Source of the DNA: Luminiphilus sp. | GTDB taxonomy: Bacteria > Pseudomonadota > Gammaproteobacteria > Pseudomonadales > Halieaceae | Length of the DNA: 6,658 bases | Assembly (NCBI GenBank): GCA_022425845.1 | Contig: JAKMEU010000311.1 | Location: forward strand, 1-6,658 | Reading direction: 5' to 3' | Shown here: in pieces, positions 5,360 through 6,658 of the stretch | Numbering within the stretch: position 1 is the first letter of the stretch | How the letters are laid out: each line of letters opens with the position of its first letter | Program-made: the position numbers and the translations under genes | Notes under the pieces: model-generated | Databases searched by the model: none | Seen by the model: the letters and a program-made list of their open reading frames with translations, nothing else | Told to the model about the DNA's origin: nothing

Positions 5360-6160
5360 ATGACGTGGTACACCGGTGACCCTGTTTACGACACACTGCT
5401 GCTCATTGGTTTTGCCTACGCTCTGCTGGTCTTTGCTGCCAGCTTTGTCGGTACCGCGGCCTATGGAGGACGCTTTGGCGGAAGCGGCCAACGTGGCGGC
5501 CTCAAACTGGGGTCACGAATGGGCTGGATCATCATGGAAATACCGGGGCTGCTGGTATTTCCCGTGGTGTTTTTTATGGGGTCTCGAGCGGGCGATATCG
5601 TTCCGCTTTTTTTCCTCGCCATCTGGATCATGCATTACAGCAACCGTGCGCTGATCACCCCAATGCTCATGCGAGTGCAGCCAGGGTCCGCCGCCAGCTT
5701 TTCAGTCGGCGTGATCATAGCCGGGTGGGTCACACTGCTGTTACACGGGTATTTTAATGCCGCCTACCTGACCGAATTTGGCGACCAGTACACCCCTGAC
5801 TGGTTCAGCGATCCACGCTTCCAGATAGGCCTGCTGGTGTATCTGGCAGGTTTCGCTCTCAATCTGCACTCCGACCGCATACTGCGCAACTTACGCGCCA
5901 AGACACCCAGTGCCGATGAGCCACGCTACAAAATCCCCTATGGCGGCGGGTTCCGCTGGGTAACCTGTCCCCAGTACCTGGGGGAAATTATGTCGTTTAC
6001 GGGCTTTGCCATTATGACCTGGAATCTTGGTGCCGTATTTGTCCTGGCCATGACGGCGGGGAACCTGATTCCTCGCGCCCTTTACACCCACCGGTGGTTC
6101 CTGAAAAACTTTGAGGACTATCCAACCGAACGACGCGCCATCTTTCCAGGGCTGCTCTGA
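5360..6160 (+). CDS. Steroid 5-alpha-reductase family membrane protein (SRD5A-like)
   Basis: A 266-residue integral membrane protein with about six or seven hydrophobic helices, near residues 10-32, 56-73, 79-93, 113-131, 154-169 and 213-234. It matches the 3-oxo-5-alpha-steroid 4-dehydrogenase family, close in length to the human enzymes (about 255). Conserved features are MEIPG (59-63), equal to the QELPS segment with catalytic Glu, here Glu60; MHYSNR (91-96), equal to the VHYFHR segment with catalytic Tyr, here Tyr93; LNLHSDRILRNLR (167-179); YKIPYGGGFRWVTCPQYLGEIM (190-211) with Glu209; and RWFLKNFEDYP (245-255) near the terminus. Known members reduce the C4-C5 double bond of 3-keto-4-ene steroids with NADPH bound in the cytosolic C-terminal half. 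All key residues are present, so it is probably active as an ene reductase. It is divergent from the FAD gene and convergent with the DUF3604 gene, 22 bp apart. A steroid substrate is inferred from the family, not shown. Confidence 0.9.
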   Translation: MTWYTGDPVYDTLLLIGFAYALLVFAASFVGTAAYGGRFGGSGQRGGLKLGSRMGWIIMEIPGLLVFPVVFFMGSRAGDIVPLFFLAIWIMHYSNRALITPMLMRVQPGSAASFSVGVIIAGWVTLLLHGYFNAAYLTEFGDQYTPDWFSDPRFQIGLLVYLAGFALNLHSDRILRNLRAKTPSADEPRYKIPYGGGFRWVTCPQYLGEIMSFTGFAIMTWNLGAVFVLAMTAGNLIPRALYTHRWFLKNFEDYPTERRAIFPGLL

Positions 6161-6182
6161 GCTCGGGCACCGTAGGGCGCGA

Positions 6183-6658
6183 TCAGTCACCCTCCTCTCG
6201 GCCGTCAGCCGCCGGCTCAAACCATATGGCTGAGCCAATCGCCCGCTCTTGAATCGAAACGGGGGATCGCGGCTCAATACCGAGATCCCGGGCATCGTAT
6301 GTCGACCAGCGAGGCGTTGGTATTTCCAACACCCGGGCGTAGTAAAACGCGGGACGATCAGCGTCAAAGTCATCATCCTGCCACCAGCCCGACAGCGTTG
6401 GTGCGCCGATGGTATTGCTGTAAGTGCTGTTGACGGCGTCGACCGTATTGCCGACTGCGGCAAGGCGCCCTGTTTCAGGATCGATTGATCTCTCCCCTGA
6501 CCAACTGACATCCATGACCTGTTCATGGCTGACACCCTGCGTATCGACCCATCCCTTTATGATCTGCAGCCGATCCAGATTCGCCCCCAGCGCATCCCGG
6601 GCAGCGAATACGACAAAGCCGGGCGCTTGCCCCGGTTCACCTTCAGGCAGGCGCGATC
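6183..6658 (-). CDS. DUF3604 family protein, C-terminal part, cut by window edge
   Basis: A minus-strand reading frame is open from the right edge to TGA at 6185-6183, giving about 157 residues of C-terminal sequence. The segments FVVFAARDALGANLDRLQII, then KGWVDTQGVSHEQVMDVSWS, AVGNTVDAVNSTYSNTIGAP, ADRPAFYYARVLEIPTPRWS and IQERAIGSAIWFEP follow in the order typical of the C-terminal half of DUF3604 proteins. These are large (about 600-residue), mostly secreted or periplasmic proteins distantly related to the PHP/metallophosphoesterase-like hydrolases. The function of the family is not established. The N-terminus, any signal peptide and the expected metal-binding residues lie outside the window. 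An internal ATG at 6515 is not the start, since the family match continues upstream of it. It is convergent with the 5-alpha-reductase homolog and not obviously part of the same operon. Confidence 0.88.
   Translation of the reverse strand, partial: SRLPEGEPGQAPGFVVFAARDALGANLDRLQIIKGWVDTQGVSHEQVMDVSWSGERSIDPETGRLAAVGNTVDAVNSTYSNTIGAPTLSGWWQDDDFDADRPAFYYARVLEIPTPRWSTYDARDLGIEPRSPVSIQERAIGSAIWFEPAADGREEGD

Noticed and set aside
5891..6535. 214-codon minus-strand open frame spanning the end of the 5-alpha-reductase homolog and the DUF3604 gene
   Set aside because: It is antisense to one strongly supported gene and out of frame with another; its translation is Arg/Pro-rich with no recognisable motif.
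1..6658. CRISPR arrays, tRNA/rRNA genes, insertion sequences, toxin-antitoxin or defence modules
   Set aside because: No regularly spaced repeats, no tRNA-like cloverleaf, no transposase motifs or terminal inverted repeats, and every substantial gene is a metabolic enzyme or a DUF3604 protein.

Overview
The window holds an oxidoreductase-rich catabolic cluster, most likely from a marine-type gammaproteobacterium. That placement is an inference from gene content and protein style (a DUF3604 protein, a KstD-like flavoprotein, a bacterial steroid 5-alpha-reductase homolog and MaoC/SDR enzymes) and from moderately high GC; no marker gene is present. There are eight supported protein genes, two of them cut by the window edges, and no tRNA, rRNA, CRISPR array or insertion sequence that I can see.

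Layout. At the left edge is the N-terminal third or so of a minus-strand short-chain dehydrogenase (1-180). It is divergent, across about 205 bp, from a plus-strand MaoC-type enoyl hydratase (386-844). A four-gene minus-strand block follows, convergent with maoC. In transcription order it is an FAD-dependent KstD/fumarate-reductase-like oxidoreductase (5207-3738), a SnoaL/NTF2-like protein (3741-3100, sharing an ATGA stop/start overlap with the FAD gene), an Old Yellow Enzyme-type ene reductase (3067-1988) and an amidohydrolase-2 fold protein (1799-930). Divergent from the block's first gene, across about 150 bp, is a plus-strand membrane protein of the steroid 5-alpha-reductase family (5360-6160). 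The right edge holds the C-terminal part of a minus-strand DUF3604 protein (6658-6183).

How the genes may work together (inference). The FAD enzyme, the OYE and the 5-alpha-reductase homolog all belong to families that add or remove hydrogen across C=C bonds next to a carbonyl, typically on steroids, terpenoids and other cyclic enones. MaoC and SDR enzymes supply hydration and alcohol/ketone steps. SnoaL-like proteins often act as small isomerases, cyclases or dehydratases on polycyclic substrates. Together they suggest a pathway for taking up and remodelling a hydrophobic alicyclic compound, a steroid or terpenoid being the best guess. The substrate cannot be read from the sequence.

Most notable points: the amidohydrolase-fold protein has lost nearly all canonical metal ligands; the OYE has Ser where the second residue of the substrate-binding His/Asn pair is expected; a family that reduces the steroid 4-ene bond is divergently paired with a flavoprotein of the type that makes such bonds; and both divergent promoter regions carry small inverted repeats that look like operators.
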